From Pseudomonas mandelii (GTDB lineage Bacteria > Pseudomonadota > Gammaproteobacteria > Pseudomonadales > Pseudomonadaceae): a stretch of 64,000 nt of DNA. Made by a program: the position numbers and the translations under genes. How positions within the stretch are numbered: the first letter of the stretch is position 1; each line of letters begins with the position of its first letter. Below the pieces are notes generated by a model. It worked only from the letters and a program-made list of their open reading frames with translations, was not told where the DNA came from and did not search any database. Positions 63,248 to 64,000 of this stretch are shown here, one piece after another. The stretch spans positions 310,001 through 374,000 of the forward strand of contig NZ_RCZA01000002.1 of the NCBI RefSeq assembly GCF_006438925.1, in the 5' to 3' direction.

Positions 63248-64000
63248 GGCTGTATCTTCCTTGGACGAATCATTGACGGTGCTGGAGGTGGTAAGCCCTC
63301 AACATGGCTGGCGAACTTCTGGCCCCCGTCCCTTGCCTGATACACCAGCGTCAGAATGACATCCGTCAGAGAATCCAGAAGTCGTTCCTGGGAGGGGCTG
63401 TCATGTCGGGGCAGTGTCAGCACATATTCAGCATGGGCGCCCGTGCCTTCGAACGGCAGATAGCGGTCATCGTCCATGCGTGTGGCGATGCCGTTGTCGT
63501 CCAGCCCCAGGGACAAGCCGATCTGCTGGTAAGGACGCAGGTTCTGCACCAGCGAACCTGGCGGCACCTCTTTAGCTTCAAGACCATGCAGGAGTTTGAC
63601 TGCCTCGATGTCCGGCTCCAGCAGCGTGGAACTGCTGATCTGCAGCAACGTTGCACAGATATTCTGATAGGGTCCCAACAGACCGGGAAAGGTCAGTGAT
63701 ACCCCTCTGACCTGACGGCAGTAGTGCCCCGGGTAGTCTTCGTTGAAGAGACTCTCTTTGAGCTCGATCGACAGCGTTCCCGAGCTTTTGAAAGTCGCCC
63801 ATTTGTGTGCGTCCAGATTCTTGAGCGATATTGTTTTAACCAGTTGCAAGCGGTGCTCGTCGCGCTTGATGCGCGCAGCGGCCATGCGCAACAGATCGAG
63901 TTTCAACGACTGGCCGGTGGTAAACCCATGGCAGGCGTCCATCCAGACATCCGGGCGGACAAACCGGCTCTTGTAATCGCCCAGTTCATACTGCCAACAG
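63244..64000 (-). CDS. Insecticidal toxin complex A subunit (TcA/TcdA-like), C-terminal part, 5' end beyond window
   Basis: 252 codons are seen and the frame is open to the right edge, so the ATG at 63942 is internal. CWQYELGDYKSRF at the edge, then KLDLLRMAAARIKRDEHRLQ, TISLKNLDA, LFNEDYPGHYCRQVRGVSLT, FEGTGAHAEYVLTLP and DSLTDVILTLVYQARDGG are the conserved blocks at the end of TcA proteins such as Photorhabdus TcdA1 and TcaB. TcA forms the pentameric needle-like translocation channel for TcB-TcC toxins. No TcB or TcC gene lies on this side; the next gene is the Ig-like one. The full length and upstream partners are not visible. Confidence 0.9.
   Translation of the reverse strand, partial: CWQYELGDYKSRFVRPDVWMDACHGFTTGQSLKLDLLRMAAARIKRDEHRLQLVKTISLKNLDAHKWATFKSSGTLSIELKESLFNEDYPGHYCRQVRGVSLTFPGLLGPYQNICATLLQISSSTLLEPDIEAVKLLHGLEAKEVPPGSLVQNLRPYQQIGLSLGLDDNGIATRMDDDRYLPFEGTGAHAEYVLTLPRHDSPSQERLLDSLTDVILTLVYQARDGGQKFASHVEGLPPPAPSMIRPRKIQP

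Overview
The window is chromosomal DNA of a fluorescent Pseudomonas, most likely the P. fluorescens species complex. Supporting marks are an MvaT-type xenogeneic silencer, an OprD-family porin, a PctA-like chemoreceptor, a PduO-type cobalamin adenosyltransferase beside a MutT/ThiE fusion, and two families of short palindromic REP pairs (REPINs) in many gene gaps. Gene order in blocks matches what I recall of P. aeruginosa PAO1: the gcsR-gcv block, the nadA/queEC/tol-pal/ruv/aspS/oprD block, the mscS-yajQ-panE-argJ-secA-dciA block, and the purU-mvaT-sbcB-moxR block. No plasmid, phage, IS or CRISPR feature is visible.

Layout. 1-1.4 kb: end of a DNA glycosylase gene (alkA) and a small conserved gene. 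1.4-9.6 kb: glycine catabolism, with a sigma-54 enhancer-binding regulator (gcsR), three 18-bp operators, a -24/-12 promoter, then gcvH-gcvP-sdaA-gcvT, which together turn glycine into CO2, ammonia and a one-carbon unit and deaminate serine. 9.6-12 kb: cold shock gene, RDD membrane protein, nadA. 12.2-13.7 kb: tRNA-Lys and queuosine genes queE-queC. 13.9-19.3 kb: ybgC-tolQRAB-pal-cpoB envelope-division machine. 19.4-25 kb: ruvCAB, yebC, aspS and an fmdB-like zinc ribbon gene. 25-31 kb: ribbon-helix-helix gene, dps, a membrane-anchored cold-shock-domain protein, slyX, a HIT protein, an OprD-family porin with a 0.9 kb upstream region, and a small MscS channel. 31-42 kb: yajQ, panE, a PAS histidine kinase, cobalamin adenosyltransferase, mutT/thiE fusion, a glutathione transferase, argJ, secA, dciA. 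42-49 kb: HerA-like ATPase, amino-acid-type chemoreceptor, and an uncharacterised three-gene operon (glycosyltransferase, DUF2334 deacetylase, flippase-like membrane protein). 49-52.6 kb: purU, mvaT, sbcB. 52.7-59.6 kb: a six-gene MoxR operon (RDD, SpoIIM-like, DUF4129, DUF4350, MoxR AAA+, DUF58). 59.7-64 kb: a 1195-residue protein of alternating Ig-like and other beta modules, overlapping by 4 bp the end of an insecticidal Tc-toxin A subunit that runs off the right edge.

Most of the window is core genome. The accessory and least described part is the right end, the TcA/Ig-like pair. Second are the glycosyltransferase-deacetylase-flippase operon and the MoxR operon, which are conserved modules of unknown job. 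The gene gaps hold eleven palindromic repeat elements of two types, one apparently nested inside the other, and two inverted copies of a longer (~160-180 bp) composite repeat 44 kb apart.
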